63,715 nucleotides of DNA, taken from the NCBI GenBank assembly GCA_000785145.2, contig JSZA02000029.1:1-63715 (forward strand), written 5' to 3'. This DNA comes from Candidatus Thiomargarita nelsonii (GTDB lineage: Bacteria; Pseudomonadota; Gammaproteobacteria; Beggiatoales; Beggiatoaceae). Positions 9,592 through 17,730 of this stretch are shown here, piece by piece. The stretch's first letter is position 1. Every line of letters starts with the position of its first letter. Below the pieces are notes generated by a model. That model searched no databases. It was not told the DNA's origin and saw nothing but the letters and a program-made list of their open reading frames with translations. A program made the position numbers and the translations under genes.

Positions 9592-9697
9592 CCCAAACTG
9601 CTCAGAGGCTTGACGAATGGATAATTTTTGCCGGGTATTTTCCTAGTAATATATTGATATACAACTATTTATTGGAGTATGCCCGATTTCTCTTGGA

Positions 9698-10028
9698 CCC
9701 CCCTCCAACAAACCCTCATCGCTCGCCGCAGATGCCACAAAAACGGGCGCATCTACTCCAAATCGTTCTGCTTCGGCGCGTATGCGTTCACTCATAACCA
9801 CCAGCGGCGTATGGCGCAACCATGATTGCCCGTCCAACATAGCAAACAAGTTTCGTAAACCTTCCTGACTGGTGACAATGATAATCTCGACTTGTGTATT
9901 GGCTATCCATGCCGGCACTGGCGGTTGAACGCGCCGATAAACCTGGACCTAATTCACAGTAGCACCGCGTTGCCGTAAAGTCTCAGCCAATAATTCACGT
10001 CCCCCTTCGCCACGAAAAATCACAATTT
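9698..10028 (-). pseudogene. Partial duplicate of hemD with internal stop
   Basis: These 331 bases align without gaps to 7661-7991 of the intact hemD, which corresponds roughly to codons 125-235. A handful of substitutions are visible. One changes the TAT of the VNYVQVY segment to TAG, creating a premature stop. The codons for the N-terminal half are missing. At 10029 the copy jumps directly to sequence equal to the region upstream of the real hemD (8388-8442). It is in the same orientation as hemD, so the two copies form a direct repeat around the antirepressor and excisionase-like genes. Confidence 0.85.
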
Positions 10029-10150
10029 GAGGGGTGGCAACCCACAATTTAAAAAATCCTATTTCTTTAAGAAATAGGATTGCTGCATTATACTAAATTT
10101 CTTGTATTATAATAAAGTAACACAGGGCAACCATAAAGGATTGCCCCTAC
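10029..10150. repeat. Duplicated hemD upstream flank plus GGGCAACC repeat
   Basis: 10029-10083 repeats the hemD upstream flank including the AATCCTATTTCTT hairpin (10054-10083). A GGGCAACCATAAAGG-family palindrome occupies 10125-10150 and abuts the truncated caspase gene. Confidence 0.75.
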
Positions 10151-10177
10151 AATAATCCTCAAAACGATGCGCGGGAG

Positions 10178-11677
10178 ATGACGCAACTCTTGAGACAATT
10201 AGGATTTGAGGTGATCCACAAGGAAAATCTGGGCTTTGAGGAAATGGAAGATGAGGTGATTCAATTCAAACTTAGGCTCATGGATAAAGGGCAAGTCGGT
10301 TTATTTTACTTTGCAGGACATGGTTTAGAGGTGCAAAAAGAAAACTATTTATTGCCAACCGATCTGCGTAAGCCGGAGACGCAATTAGTTAAAGATAAAT
10401 CCATCCGAGCCCAATGGGTGGTTAATGTGATGGAACATTCGGGCAGCAAAGTCAACATTGTGATATTGGATGCTTGTCGCACTTTTCCGCGACCTGATAA
10501 ACCCCGTGCCACGAGTGAAGATTACGGTTTAGCCGCGATGAGTGCCCCCAAGGGTACCATCATTGGTTTTGCCACGGGTTCTGGTCAAATTGCTTCTGAT
10601 GGCAAAAAGGCTACTAATGGTTTATACACTGGCCATTTATTAAAGTTTATGCGACAAGCGGGGTTAAGCATAGAAGATGTGTTTAAAAAGACTCGACAAG
10701 AAGTGGCTTGGGAGACTCGTGATAAAACGGTACAACAAGTACCTTGGGTCTCTAATTCTCTGATTGGTGATTTTTGTTTAGTGTCTTGTACCAAACCTAA
10801 ATCGAATCAAGAAAAAATATTACAGGCTCAACTTGAGCAAGAACGGCGAAAACTTGAAAAAGAACGGCGAGAAAATGAAGCTTTGCAAGCTCAATTGAAA
10901 GCTTTAAAAAATCAGCCAAAGCCGGTCCAGCCTTCACAATCTAACGAATTTAGGGATGGCGAATTTTTTCGTGATCGTTTGGCTGATGGCAGTTTAGGAC
11001 CGGAGATGGTGTGGATTCCTGCGGGCTCATTTCGTATGGGTGGTAAATATTCAGATGAACAACCGGTGCATCGGGTGTCGGTGGGGCGGTTTGCTATGGG
11101 TAGATATGAGGTGACGTTTGCGGAATATGATAAGTTTGCTAAAGCGACTGGTAGAAAAAAACCAGATGACAGAGGTTGGGGGCGTGCTAATCGTCCGGTG
11201 ATCATGGTTTCTTGGCACGATGCCACTGCTTATGCGGAATGGTTAAGTCAGCAAACTGGTCAACAATACCGCTTGCCCACCGAAGCCGAATGGGAATATG
11301 CGGCGCGGGCGGGAACAGAAACAAAATATTGGTGGGGAAATGAGATTGGTAAAAATCGTGCGGCTTGTGATGGATGTGGTGCTGAGTGGGGTTGGGATGC
11401 GAAACGAATGACGGCGCCGGTAGGTTCTTTTGCCCCTAATCCTTTTAAGTTGTACGACATATTGGGGAATGTCTGGGAATGGACATGCTCTGAATATGAA
11501 AATAAATATGCTGGTAAAGAACAGCGTTGTGCTAAAAAAGGTAATAAAAACAACCGTTTGTCCTTGCGCGGCGGCTCGTGGGACAACGACACGGCGAGGA
11601 TGCGCTCGGCTAACCGCTTCGACAGGAGGCCGGCTGACCGCATCGTCAACGTGGGCTTTCGGCTCGCCAGGCTATAA
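10178..11677 (+). CDS. Caspase-like (peptidase C14) protein with C-terminal FGE/C-type-lectin domain, 5'-truncated
   Basis: Residues about 1-205 are a caspase/metacaspase fold. The catalytic histidine is in FAGHG (H48) and the cysteine in ILDACR (C100). A charged coiled coil spans about 208-245, and a formylglycine-generating-enzyme-like domain fills about 265-499 (MVWIPAG.FRMG, RLPTEAEWEYAARAG, LYDILGNVWEW, LRGGSW, NVGFRLAR). Codons just upstream of the ATG encode NPQNDARE, which is conserved caspase sequence. Before that the frame runs into a GGGCAACC repeat and a TAA near 10117. The first β-strand of the caspase domain is thus missing and no ribosome site is visible, so this is likely a truncated gene. 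FGE-type domains in such proteins are usually ligand-binding rather than sulfatase-modifying. The 3' end looks like a DGR variable region. Confidence 0.8.
   Translation: MTQLLRQLGFEVIHKENLGFEEMEDEVIQFKLRLMDKGQVGLFYFAGHGLEVQKENYLLPTDLRKPETQLVKDKSIRAQWVVNVMEHSGSKVNIVILDACRTFPRPDKPRATSEDYGLAAMSAPKGTIIGFATGSGQIASDGKKATNGLYTGHLLKFMRQAGLSIEDVFKKTRQEVAWETRDKTVQQVPWVSNSLIGDFCLVSCTKPKSNQEKILQAQLEQERRKLEKERRENEALQAQLKALKNQPKPVQPSQSNEFRDGEFFRDRLADGSLGPEMVWIPAGSFRMGGKYSDEQPVHRVSVGRFAMGRYEVTFAEYDKFAKATGRKKPDDRGWGRANRPVIMVSWHDATAYAEWLSQQTGQQYRLPTEAEWEYAARAGTETKYWWGNEIGKNRAACDGCGAEWGWDAKRMTAPVGSFAPNPFKLYDILGNVWEWTCSEYENKYAGKEQRCAKKGNKNNRLSLRGGSWDNDTARMRSANRFDRRPADRIVNVGFRLARL
11558..11674 (+). other. Putative DGR variable region at the 3' end of the caspase-FGE gene
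   Basis: By hand count 78 of the 120 bases from 11558 to 11677 are G or C, much richer than the surrounding gene. Many codons fit NNC patterns expected when AAC template codons are diversified at adenines (GAC, AAC, TTC, ATC, GTC). The encoded GGSW...RSANR...NVGFR matches the C-type-lectin fold end typical of DGR target proteins. No template repeat or DGR reverse transcriptase was found in the window. Confidence 0.55.
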
Positions 11678-11689
11678 CCCTTTATTATT

Positions 11690-11770
11690 TATCTCTTTTA
11701 CTCTTTTTGTTTTTTGTTTTTTGTTTTTTGTTTTTTTGTTTTTTGTTTTTTTTGATTTTTTTTTAAGAAC
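11690..11770. repeat. T-rich low-complexity tract
   Basis: Immediately after the caspase-FGE gene there is a run of roughly 60 bases made of TTTTTTG units on the plus strand. It could stop transcription or be a slippage product. No gene is supported. Confidence 0.7.
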
Positions 11771-11863
11771 TACAGGGGGGCGGAAAGTTTCAGGCATTAG
11801 TACAACGGATTTGGGCTTTAGTATATATTTTGAAGTGGAACGAGCCCGCGCGAAGCGCGGCAA

Positions 11864-12300
11864 TTTTTGTTCTCGTTCCCACGCTCTGCGTGGGAATGCC
11901 TGCCTGGACGCTCCCGCGTCCTGCAAGCAAAACTACCACGCAAAAACTGCCTTGGGATAAATCTTCGAGCAGCGGGAGCAAGCGTAGCAAGCGTAGGGTG
12001 CGTCCCACGCACCTTCTTGATGTCACTAGTGCAGGAGGGCGGAAATCTCCATACCATGACAGGGCAACACCCTAGTGGTTGCCCTCTCATGGTCTGGAGA
12101 TTTGATAAACACTGCTGTCACCGTAACGAAGTATCCGCCCTCCTGTACTCGGTATTCCAGTTTTTTGCAGGACGCGGGAGCGTCCAAGCAGGCATTCCCA
12201 CGCAGAGCGTGGGAACGAGAAACCTCTGATTGTTCTCGTTTTTTGCAGGACGCGGGAGCGTCCAAGCAGGCATTCCCACGCAGAGCGTGGGAACGATAAA
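11864..12300. repeat. Repeat cluster (CGTTCCCACGC and GGTGCGTCCC families)
   Basis: CGTTCCCACGCTCTGCGTGG elements at about 11872 and two near-identical direct copies at 12163-12222 and 12238-12296 (TTTTTTGCAGGACGC...GTGGGAACGA). Between them are a GCGTAGGGTGCGTCCC element near 11992 and an AGTGGTTGCCC-type element near 12062. Several reading frames of 70-120 codons here are translated repeat. The right end runs into the tail of the toxin-like gene. Confidence 0.75.
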
Positions 12301-12571
12301 AAAATAGAATTATTCTATTTCCAGACTTTTTGGGAGATTTCTGTGTTCCTGCAACCGAAAAATAAAATTTAAATAAACCATAGGGGTCACAAAATTTAAT
12401 ACAATCTAAACGATCTGTATCTTTTAACCTATAAACTCGCTTAAGAGATTCTATGATCGCTTTTTCTGTGATTTCCCACTCCTTTGTATATTTTTTCTTA
12501 AATCTCTTTTTATAATGTTTTTCAGAAAACTCTGAAAAACTAACATGGAAATCAATATCTTTAATAAACAT
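12026..12571 (-). CDS. Putative toxin partner of Panacea antitoxin, with repeat-encoded C-terminal tail
   Basis: Only the first ~92 residues (to about 12296) look like native protein. They are basic and aromatic and end FKFYFSVAGTQKSP...NRIILFF, loosely reminiscent of small RelE/ParE-type toxins, but I do not recognise the family. The remaining ~90 residues are translated CGTTCCCACGC repeats ([17 protein letters not shown] twice), so the true C-terminus was probably cut by repeat insertion. The ATG overlaps the last 11 bases of the upstream Panacea gene, showing translational coupling in the antitoxin-then-toxin order. Activity is uncertain because of the altered tail. Confidence 0.5.
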   Translation of the reverse strand: MFIKDIDFHVSFSEFSEKHYKKRFKKKYTKEWEITEKAIIESLKRVYRLKDTDRLDCIKFCDPYGLFKFYFSVAGTQKSPKKSGNRIILFFYRSHALRGNACLDAPASCKKREQSEVSRSHALRGNACLDAPASCKKLEYRVQEGGYFVTVTAVFIKSPDHERATTRVLPCHGMEISALLH

Positions 12572-13040
12572 TCTCAGGCGCCTCTTGGGTAATCAGCTCG
12601 TAGGGAATCACTTCATTGTATCGTGAAATTTTCCATGGTAACTGTTCATGCGTAAAATCAACAATACTTTCCGTATTGTGCTGACACCATTTCTGAGCAA
12701 TTTCCTTGATCAATTCGATTTCTGGTTCGCTGAGCTGATCCATTTCTGGTTCTTCTATTAGAAACAAAAGATTAGCGGCTCCTTTTTTTTCTTCTAAAAG
12801 AATGCCATGAGAAATCATGTATTCCAATACTGAAAAAAATTCTACCGTTACTGGACCAAACGGCAACTTTTTATATTCAAATCCAGTCATGGGAACTAGA
12901 AATTTATAAAACTTGGCAAAATCTACTAGATAGACTAATTTAGCCAGTTTAGTTTTAGTGATCTTCCCATCCTTCATAGCACCATAAGCAATACAATGTG
13001 CGATGATTTGTTGCAACTTTTTTAAGGCAGGTGTTTTCAT
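12561..13040 (-). CDS. Panacea-domain (SocA/DUF4065) antitoxin-like protein
   Basis: The 159-residue protein has the DUF4065/Panacea pattern: TKTKLAKLVYLVDFAKFY, then TGFEYKKLPFGPV, then an FSVLEYM helix. This domain is known as a promiscuous antitoxin domain that neutralises unrelated toxins encoded next to it, and it is also found in SocA. Here the downstream gene overlaps by 11 bases and encodes a small basic protein, as expected for a PanAT-type pair. No clear ribosome site is seen before the ATG. The pair is isolated between repeat clusters and hemC. Confidence 0.8.
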   Translation of the reverse strand: MKTPALKKLQQIIAHCIAYGAMKDGKITKTKLAKLVYLVDFAKFYKFLVPMTGFEYKKLPFGPVTVEFFSVLEYMISHGILLEEKKGAANLLFLIEEPEMDQLSEPEIELIKEIAQKWCQHNTESIVDFTHEQLPWKISRYNEVIPYELITQEAPENVY

Positions 13041-13124
13041 TTTATTAATCCAGATAGATTAAAGAGTGCGTGATGTTAAACGATCTCAACCCAAAAATCA
13101 ATTGCATTTCTCGTTTATCGTTCC

Positions 13125-13460
13125 CCAAGCTCCGCGCACTCTCTTATACACAAGGGCAACCATAAAGGATTGCCCCTACATCATACCGTTGTAGGGGCAA
13201 TCCCTTGTGGTTGCCCTTAATCCCTTGTGGTTGCCCTTTGGCGTAATGATTAAAGCAATTAAATCAATTATTTTTTATCGTTCCCACGCGGAGCAAAAAT
13301 GCCATTGGCGTAGGGGCGGGCAACCACAAGGGATTGCCCCTACACCCGCCCCCTACGAGAAATCACGGTTTGTAGGGGCAATCCTTTATGGTTGCCCTCT
13401 TAACTTAATGGCATTGACGCGAGGCAAAGGAATGCATGCCTCGACGCTCTGCGTCGAAAA
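13125..13460. repeat. Repeat-filled gap before hemC
   Basis: No gene seen. It contains GGGCAACCATAAAGG and GTAGGGGCAATCCC elements at about 13154-13227, a CGTTCCCACG element split by other repeats (13270-13290 and 13416-13455), and nested GGGGCGGGCAACC elements at 13312-13400. Some appear to have inserted into one another. Confidence 0.7.
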
Positions 13461-13463
13461 GCT

Positions 13464-14378
13464 CTAAAGATTTTGCAGCAACCGCTCCGCCCCTCGTGCC
13501 AACAATTCATTCCCCAACTCTCGCCCCAAATCTTCTGCCAAATCAACAGCCCCATGAACGGAATGATATATCACTTCTTCACCTTGGACATCAGCCACCA
13601 ATCCCCGCAAAGTCAAACCGGTTTCATCTATTTCAGCAAAACCCGCGATAGGCACTTGACATCCCCCACCTAAGCAGGCATTCATGGCACGTTCTGCTGT
13701 CACTCGTTGTTGTGTCACAGGATCATTGAGCACTGAAATGAGTTTAATCGTTTCAACATCATCTTGTCGACATTCGATGCCAATAGCACCTTGACCAATC
13801 GCCGGTAATATCACTTCAGGTTTTAATATCTCACGAATACGCGCCGCCATCTCAAGTCGCTTTAAGCCGGCGGCGGCTAAGATAATCCCATCATATTCGC
13901 CCTTGTCTAATTTGCTCAATCGAGTGCCAACGTTGCCTCGTAAGCTACGGATTTGTAAATCTGGGCGTAATGCTAATATTTGACTTTGCCGACGTAAACT
14001 CGAAGTGCCTACGATTGCGCCTTGAGGCAAAGCCATTAAATTGGCGTAGTGATTAGAGACAAAAGCATCAAAAGGCTCTTCACGGCGCATAATCACAGAC
14101 AGGATTAAACCCGTTGGGAATTCGACGGGCACATCTTTCATAGAATGTACTGCAATATCGGCTCTTTTTTCCAATAATCCAGTTTCCAACTCCTTGACAA
14201 ATAATCCTTTTCCTCCAATTTTGGCCAGCGGCGTATCAAGGATTTTATCGCCTTGTGTTTTCATTGCCACGAGTTCGACTTTAAGATCGGGATGAGTGCG
14301 ACATAAAACATCACGAACATGATGAGTTTGCCATAAAGCTAGTGGGCTTTTTCGCGTGGCGATGCGTAAAATATTCAT
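13464..14378 (-). CDS. hemC: Porphobilinogen deaminase (hydroxymethylbilane synthase)
   Basis: This enzyme polymerises four porphobilinogens to hydroxymethylbilane on a covalently bound dipyrromethane cofactor. The 304-residue product has the normal length. Diagnostic segments are [13 protein letters not shown] at the N-terminus, [42 protein letters not shown], and [11 protein letters not shown] with the cofactor-binding cysteine. The ATG at 14378 has GAGGAAA upstream. Longer frames to 14645 translate a MITE-like repeat and are rejected. Normally hemD follows directly; here it is 5.1 kb away beyond accessory genes. Confidence 0.95.
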   Translation of the reverse strand: MNILRIATRKSPLALWQTHHVRDVLCRTHPDLKVELVAMKTQGDKILDTPLAKIGGKGLFVKELETGLLEKRADIAVHSMKDVPVEFPTGLILSVIMRREEPFDAFVSNHYANLMALPQGAIVGTSSLRRQSQILALRPDLQIRSLRGNVGTRLSKLDKGEYDGIILAAAGLKRLEMAARIREILKPEVILPAIGQGAIGIECRQDDVETIKLISVLNDPVTQQRVTAERAMNACLGGGCQVPIAGFAEIDETGLTLRGLVADVQGEEVIYHSVHGAVDLAEDLGRELGNELLARGAERLLQNL

Positions 14379-14400
14379 AAAGTTTCCTCGTCCAATATTT

Positions 14401-14503
14401 CCTCGTTCCCACGCTCTGCGTGGGAATGCCTTCAGGGACGCTCTGCGTCCCGCACCGCAGAGCGGTGCAAACATGCATTCCCACGCAGAGCGTGGGAACG
14501 AGG
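14401..14503. repeat. 103-bp MITE-like inverted repeat between rnfG and hemC
   Basis: The outer arms CCTCGTTCCCACGCTCTGCG and their exact complement lie at 14401-14429 and 14475-14503. An inner GGGACGC/GCGTCCC and a GCACCGC/GCGGTGC hairpin lie between them. This is the fullest copy of the CGTTCCCACGC family in the window. Confidence 0.85.
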
Positions 14504-14517
14504 ATGAGTAGTTACGA

Positions 14518-15141
14518 TTAGTTTTGGTTTTCTGCAAATACTTCGTCACGATATTGTTGATAAAATTGTAAAGACTTATAGACAGCTTTAACAACGGCAC
14601 GCGGCGTAATAGTGGCACCTGTAAATTGATCAAATATGCCCCCATCCCGTTTGACTTTCCAGCCCGCTTTATCAGGATTTTTCAATGAGTGCCCATTAAA
14701 GCTCAAAATCCAGTTAGAGCGACGCATTTCAATTTGATTTCCCAAACCTGGGGTTTCCTGATGAGAGAGGACACGCACTCCGACTAAGCTGCCATCATAA
14801 TTGATGCCGACTAATAAACGGATGCGACCGTTATAAGCATCGGGTGCGACTTGTGTCAAAATGGCGGCGACGGGTTGCTCGCAAAAGCGGGCACGATAAA
14901 TGGTGATTGGCTCTATTGTCCCTAATACAGCCTCATTTTGCATTTGACGAGTATCTGTAAATAAATCATTATCATATTGTTCACGCGCAATCAGCACATT
15001 CAAAGTACGCAATAAAGCAGCACGCTCATTGGCTATAATTTGTTTATGTGTTATTTGAAAACTGAAGGCGACTAGTCCGCCCCCAAGTACGGCGAAAAAA
15101 GTCAACAATGCCGCCGCTTTTAGCATTTTTTTTATTAACAT
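14518..15141 (-). CDS. rnfG: Rnf electron-transport complex subunit G (FMN-binding)
   Basis: This is a subunit of the membrane Rnf/Rsx complex, which couples ferredoxin-NAD(H) electron transfer to ion translocation. The 207-residue protein has an N-terminal membrane helix (about 8-30) and a periplasmic FMN-binding domain. Its [11 protein letters not shown] motif holds the threonine that takes covalent [15 protein letters not shown] and ILSFNG are also typical. It follows rnfD by 62 bases that contain two R1 palindromes. rnfE, usually next, is replaced by a MITE and hemC, so the cluster is broken. Confidence 0.93.
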   Translation of the reverse strand: MLIKKMLKAAALLTFFAVLGGGLVAFSFQITHKQIIANERAALLRTLNVLIAREQYDNDLFTDTRQMQNEAVLGTIEPITIYRARFCEQPVAAILTQVAPDAYNGRIRLLVGINYDGSLVGVRVLSHQETPGLGNQIEMRRSNWILSFNGHSLKNPDKAGWKVKRDGGIFDQFTGATITPRAVVKAVYKSLQFYQQYRDEVFAENQN

Positions 15142-15153
15142 TTCTTATCTCTC

Positions 15154-15201
15154 GTCCAAAATAAATTTTGGACTCCTTGGAGTTCAAGATTTATCTTGGA
15201 C
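15154..15201. repeat. Two adjacent R1 palindromes between rnfD and rnfG
   Basis: GTCCAAAATAAATTTTGGAC at 15154-15173 is followed at 15179-15201 by an opposite-facing copy. They fill the whole intergenic gap, and transcription of rnfG must pass through them. Confidence 0.85.
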
Positions 15202-15203
15202 AC

Positions 15204-16235
15204 CTAATGTCCAAATACCCGAGGTTGAGTATAATAATCAATGATAGGAACAGCCATATTCATCAACAACACCGAAAAAGCGATTGCGTCAGGATAACCG
15301 CCCCAAGTGCGAATCACATAAATCAGTAGTCCAATGCCAGCCCCATAAAATAGGCGACCTTTATTTGAAGTCGCAGCCGTCACCGGATCAGTGGCAATAA
15401 AAAATGCTGCAATTATCGCGGCGCCACTAAAAAGATGAAATAGTGCTGAAGGATGGATATCAGGATCAAACAGAAAAAAGAAGCTAGATATAATAAACAG
15501 ACTGCCCAAGACAGCGACGGGAATATGCCAAGAGATGACCCGTTTATAAATCAGCCAGCAGCCGCCCAAAAAAAACGCATTGCCTATCCATTCCCATCCC
15601 TTGGCACCAAAATCACCAAATAAAGGGTTTTGTTTAATTTCATCGACAGTATAAAAGTGCCTGAGCTGGGTTTTCATTGTATCCAACGGCGTGGCACCAC
15701 TCAGGGCATCAAGCGTGAGTCCGCCTGTGGGTTGTCCGGTAAAAATAATACTAAAACTATCAACTATGCCCGGAAAATGACCACTTATGGAGGCGAGAGC
15801 AGGCCAATGTGTCATTTCTACAGGAAATGCAATTAATAACATCACATAACCCGTCACAGTGGGATTAAATGGATTATAGCCCAATCCACCGTATAGATGT
15901 TTGGCAAAAATCATTCCAAATGCCGTCCCCAAGACGGCGATCCACCACGGGGCAAACGCTGGCAGTGCCAATGCCAGTAGCCATGCTGTCACTAATGCGC
16001 TATTATCAGTGATAAAGGGGCGCAGTGGGCGACGCCGTAGCCAAAGCATCAAGGCTTCACAGGCTATTGCTGTTATACTGCACAATAGAATATTGACAAC
16101 AATTCCCCAGCCAAAAAAATAGACATATACCATAATACCTGGTATGAGTGCATAGAGCACTTGTCGCATTATCTCTGGTACACTATTATTAGGTTGATGT
16201 GTGAAGGGGGCTGTTGATGTTTTAAATTGCATCAT
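15204..16235 (-). CDS. rnfD: Rnf electron-transport complex subunit D
   Basis: This polytopic inner-membrane protein of the Rnf complex has 343 residues. Motifs RPFITDNSALVTAWLLALAL, AKHLYGGLGYNPFNP and LSGATPLD are typical; the threonine near residue 181 binds FMN covalently. About nine or ten hydrophobic segments are visible. rnfG lies downstream. rnfA, rnfB and rnfC are not upstream, where a divergent lipoprotein gene begins six bases away at repeat-derived sequence, so the remaining subunits must be elsewhere or lost. Confidence 0.94.
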   Translation of the reverse strand: MMQFKTSTAPFTHQPNNSVPEIMRQVLYALIPGIMVYVYFFGWGIVVNILLCSITAIACEALMLWLRRRPLRPFITDNSALVTAWLLALALPAFAPWWIAVLGTAFGMIFAKHLYGGLGYNPFNPTVTGYVMLLIAFPVEMTHWPALASISGHFPGIVDSFSIIFTGQPTGGLTLDALSGATPLDTMKTQLRHFYTVDEIKQNPLFGDFGAKGWEWIGNAFFLGGCWLIYKRVISWHIPVAVLGSLFIISSFFFLFDPDIHPSALFHLFSGAAIIAAFFIATDPVTAATSNKGRLFYGAGIGLLIYVIRTWGGYPDAIAFSVLLMNMAVPIIDYYTQPRVFGH

Positions 16236-16285
16236 AATTTATGACTTCCAAGATAAATCTTGGACTCCTAACCTATAAAATTGGT

Positions 16286-17311
16286 ATGTTAAAATTTAGT
16301 TTTTTTATTTTAAGTCTTTTATTTATAAATGGATGTAGCAGCATTGCTTACTATTCTCAAGCCCTCGGCGGACAATGGGAAATTTATAGCCACTCTCAAG
16401 CCATTGACAGCGTAGTTGCTGATCCCGCCACGCCGAGAGCCCTTAAACAACAATTGACAGATATTTTAAAAATGCGTGCCTTTGCCAGTAAAGTCTTGCA
16501 TCTCCCCGACAATCGCAGTTATACTTATTATGCTGACATAAAACGCCCTTATGTTGTTTGGAGTGTTTTTGCTGCTCCCGCATTTTCTTTAAAACCTAAA
16601 CGGTGGTGTTTTCCAATAATCGGCTGTGTCAGTTATCGGGGCTATTTTTCAGAAGCCGCCGCTATGGCTTTGGCAAAAGATTTACGCACACAAGGATATG
16701 ATGTCTATGTTGCCGGGATAGCGGCTTATTCTACCTTGGGTTGGTTTGCTGATCCCGTACTCAATACTATGTTAGCATGGAGCAAATCCAGAATGGCAGG
16801 GCTGATATTCCATGAACTGGCGCATCAAAAAATATATATTCAAGATGATACTGCTTTTAATGAAGCCTTTGCAATGACGGTAGAATATGTTGGCATAGAA
16901 CGTTGGCTGGCGCAGTATGGTACACAAAAAGACATTGTTGATTATCAACAATCGCGGCAACGGCAAGCTGAGTTTGTAAATTTAGTGCTGGCAACCCGTA
17001 ACGATTTACAAAAAATTTATCAACAAAAATCATCACCCAAAGCTAAAACTGCCGCATTTAAAAAGCTGCGAGCACAATATGCCGTCTTAAAAAAGCGTTG
17101 GGGTGGTTATGCGGGTTATGATGCTTGGTTTGCAAATGACTTAAATAATGCCAAACTTTTATCAGTTGTCACTTATCAAGATTATGTGCCGGCTTTTAGG
17201 GCTTTGCTTGAGCAATTGGATGGCGATTTGGTGGCTTTTTATGAAAAGGTTGCACAATTGGGGGAGTTGCCTTTAGATGAGCGGCATGAGCAACTTCGTT
17301 TCGGGGAATAA
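16286..17311 (+). CDS. Predicted lipoprotein aminopeptidase (COG4324-like)
   Basis: A signal sequence ending in a lipobox (LSLLFINGC) suggests an outer-membrane or periplasmic lipoprotein. The body carries IIGCVSYRGYFSEAAA and a zinc-binding HELAHQ (HExxH) followed by FNEAFAMTVEYVG, the pattern of the predicted aminopeptidase family COG4324. The ATG at 16286 is chosen because an in-frame ATG at 16241 would add 15 residues encoded by an R1 palindrome ahead of the signal peptide. No strong ribosome site is visible at either start. Function as a zinc peptidase is by family; the substrate is unknown. Confidence 0.83.
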   Translation: MLKFSFFILSLLFINGCSSIAYYSQALGGQWEIYSHSQAIDSVVADPATPRALKQQLTDILKMRAFASKVLHLPDNRSYTYYADIKRPYVVWSVFAAPAFSLKPKRWCFPIIGCVSYRGYFSEAAAMALAKDLRTQGYDVYVAGIAAYSTLGWFADPVLNTMLAWSKSRMAGLIFHELAHQKIYIQDDTAFNEAFAMTVEYVGIERWLAQYGTQKDIVDYQQSRQRQAEFVNLVLATRNDLQKIYQQKSSPKAKTAAFKKLRAQYAVLKKRWGGYAGYDAWFANDLNNAKLLSVVTYQDYVPAFRALLEQLDGDLVAFYEKVAQLGELPLDERHEQLRFGE

Positions 17312-17363
17312 ACGGATTTTTCTCGTTCCCACGCTCATCGATCTTGGATGCCTACCACGAGGC

Positions 17364-17386
17364 GCCCAAGATAAATCTTGGACTCC
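17364..17386. repeat. R1 palindrome
   Basis: GCCCAAGATAAATCTTGGACTCC, split at the centre. It lies downstream of the aminopeptidase gene and beside a fragment of the CGTTCCCACG family (17322-17334). Confidence 0.75.
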
Positions 17387-17482
17387 TAAAACATCTAGCC
17401 CGATTTAAATGACAGACTTGAAAACTAGAATAGCAGTCCCCAAAGTCCTAGCACCCTAAATTAAAGGTATTTAACTTCGTTT

Positions 17483-17718
17483 ATGGCAGCACCTGTAGAA
17501 AAGAAAAATTCTCTCTCACTCGCTTTAGAAAAAGAAGGTATTTTACCTTCGACGCTCTCCCAGATCAGGCAGTAAAAAGCCTCCTATAGAGCATATTGAT
17601 CGAACCTTTACGACACCAACGTCACCGGTTCTCAAACCCGTTAAATATACGGCATATCACAGTTATCAATTTGATATTGAACAGATTCTAAAATTAAATA
17701 TGCCCTTTCTGTTTTGCT
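17483..17718 (+). pseudogene. Decayed gene remnant
   Basis: An ATG at 17483 opens a frame (MAAPVEKKNSLSLALEKEG...) that stops at codon 31. A shifted frame then continues coherent-looking protein (KKPPIEHIDRT...KPVKYTAYHSYQFDIEQILK) up to about 17700, where it meets the next small frame. This looks like one gene broken by a frameshift and a deletion. I do not recognise the family. Confidence 0.35.
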
Positions 17719-17730
17719 TTGTCGGAATAT

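Noticed and set aside
10178..11677. FGE domain as an active sulfatase-modifying enzyme
   Set aside because: Fusion to a caspase fold and the variable-region-like tail point to a ligand-binding C-type-lectin role, and no sulfatase gene is nearby.
11672..12300. Several frames of 74-176 codons downstream of the caspase gene
   Set aside because: They read through the T-rich tract and CGTTCCCACGC repeats, giving low-complexity or [17 protein letters not shown] peptides seen at every copy of the repeat.
14379..14645. N-terminal extension of hemC by 89 codons
   Set aside because: The extension translates the MITE at 14401-14503 and part of rnfG on the same strand. The conserved N-terminus begins at 14378 with a good ribosome site.
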